Shown here: piece after piece, positions 5,699 through 5,835 of the stretch
How the letters are laid out: each line of letters starts with the position of its first letter
Numbering within the stretch: position 1 is the first letter of the stretch
Assembly: GCA_013203065.1 (NCBI GenBank)
Contig: JABMQV010000534.1
Span: forward strand, 1 to 5,835
Source of the DNA: Desulfobacteraceae bacterium
GTDB lineage: Bacteria; Desulfobacterota; DSM-4660; Desulfatiglandales; Desulfatiglandaceae
DNA length: 5,835 nt
Direction of reading: 5' to 3'
Program-made: the position numbers and the translations under genes
Notes under the pieces: model-generated
What the model was told of the DNA's origin: nothing
Seen by the model: the letters and a program-made list of their open reading frames with translations, nothing else
The model's database searches: none

Positions 5699-5835
5699 TC
5701 AATCTTCAACTTCCACGATCATCTCAATCTCCACGGAGATGTTCATGGGCAGTGCATTCATCCCAACCGCCGACCGGGCGTGCTTTCCCGCATCGCTGAA
5801 GACCTCAACCAGCAGATCCGAAGCGCCATTGATGA
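5699..5835 (-). CDS. RidA-family (YjgF/YER057c/UK114) protein, C-terminal part
   Basis: Only the last 44 residues are in the window; the start lies beyond the right edge, and the stop is TGA 5701-5699. The visible part reads [20 protein letters not shown] and then VGMNALPMN and [18 protein letters not shown] aligns with the RidA region PARSCVEV, whose Arg (Arg105 in E. coli RidA) binds the substrate carboxylate. VEIEMIV matches the VEIEAIA strand with its conserved Glu. RidA hydrolyses reactive enamines/imines such as 2-aminoacrylate that PLP enzymes release, and it protects branched-chain amino acid enzymes. The [10 protein letters not shown] and [10 protein letters not shown] patterns recall the longer RidA subgroup of about 150 residues, whose exact substrate is less certain, so I give no gene symbol. 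It is on the same strand as ilvBNC, and no terminator is seen before the ilv promoter. Confidence 0.85.
   Translation of the reverse strand, partial: INGASDLLVEVFSDAGKHARSAVGMNALPMNISVEIEMIVEVED

Overview
This window is dominated by one minus-strand transcription unit for branched-chain amino acid synthesis, read from right to left: a strong sigma70-type promoter, a short Ile/Leu/Val-rich leader peptide, an intrinsic terminator with a competing antiterminator, then ilvB, ilvN, ilvC and a ModF/PhrA-like tandem ABC ATPase. The three biosynthetic genes are closely spaced (13 to 23 bases apart), each with a good Shine-Dalgarno sequence, and the ABC gene follows on the same strand. Upstream of the promoter (window right edge) is the 3' end of a RidA-family gene on the same strand. 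About 490 bases at the left edge are AT-richer and hold no confident gene, only a possible 42-residue membrane peptide and the possible first 20 codons of a gene that leaves the window.

The organism is a bacterium of moderate GC content, probably Gram-negative. The ilvB-ilvN-ilvC order, the bacterial valine-regulated small subunit and a leader-peptide attenuator suggest a proteobacterial or Desulfobacterota-like lineage. This placement is inference. The ketol-acid reductoisomerase looks to me more like the Bacteroidetes/fungal branch of the short enzymes than the usual proteobacterial one.

The genes work together as follows. IlvB and IlvN form acetohydroxyacid synthase, which makes acetolactate and acetohydroxybutyrate. 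IlvC isomerises and reduces these to the dihydroxy acids of the Val/Leu/Ile pathway. RidA-family proteins remove reactive enamines/imines made by PLP enzymes and are known to protect branched-chain amino acid metabolism, so the upstream neighbour fits. The ModF-like ATPase has no evident metabolic link.

The most informative part is the 5' leader (about 5448-5632). Half of the 28 residues of the leader peptide are Ile, Leu or Val. RNA segments 1, 2, 3 and 4 can form three exclusive pairings: a 12-bp 1:2 hairpin, a 14-bp 2:3 antiterminator and a 15-bp 3:4 terminator followed by eight U. The peptide's stop codon lies inside segment 2. This is a complete ribosome-mediated attenuator that can be read directly from the sequence. 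A perfect 8-bp inverted repeat fills the promoter spacer and may be an additional operator.
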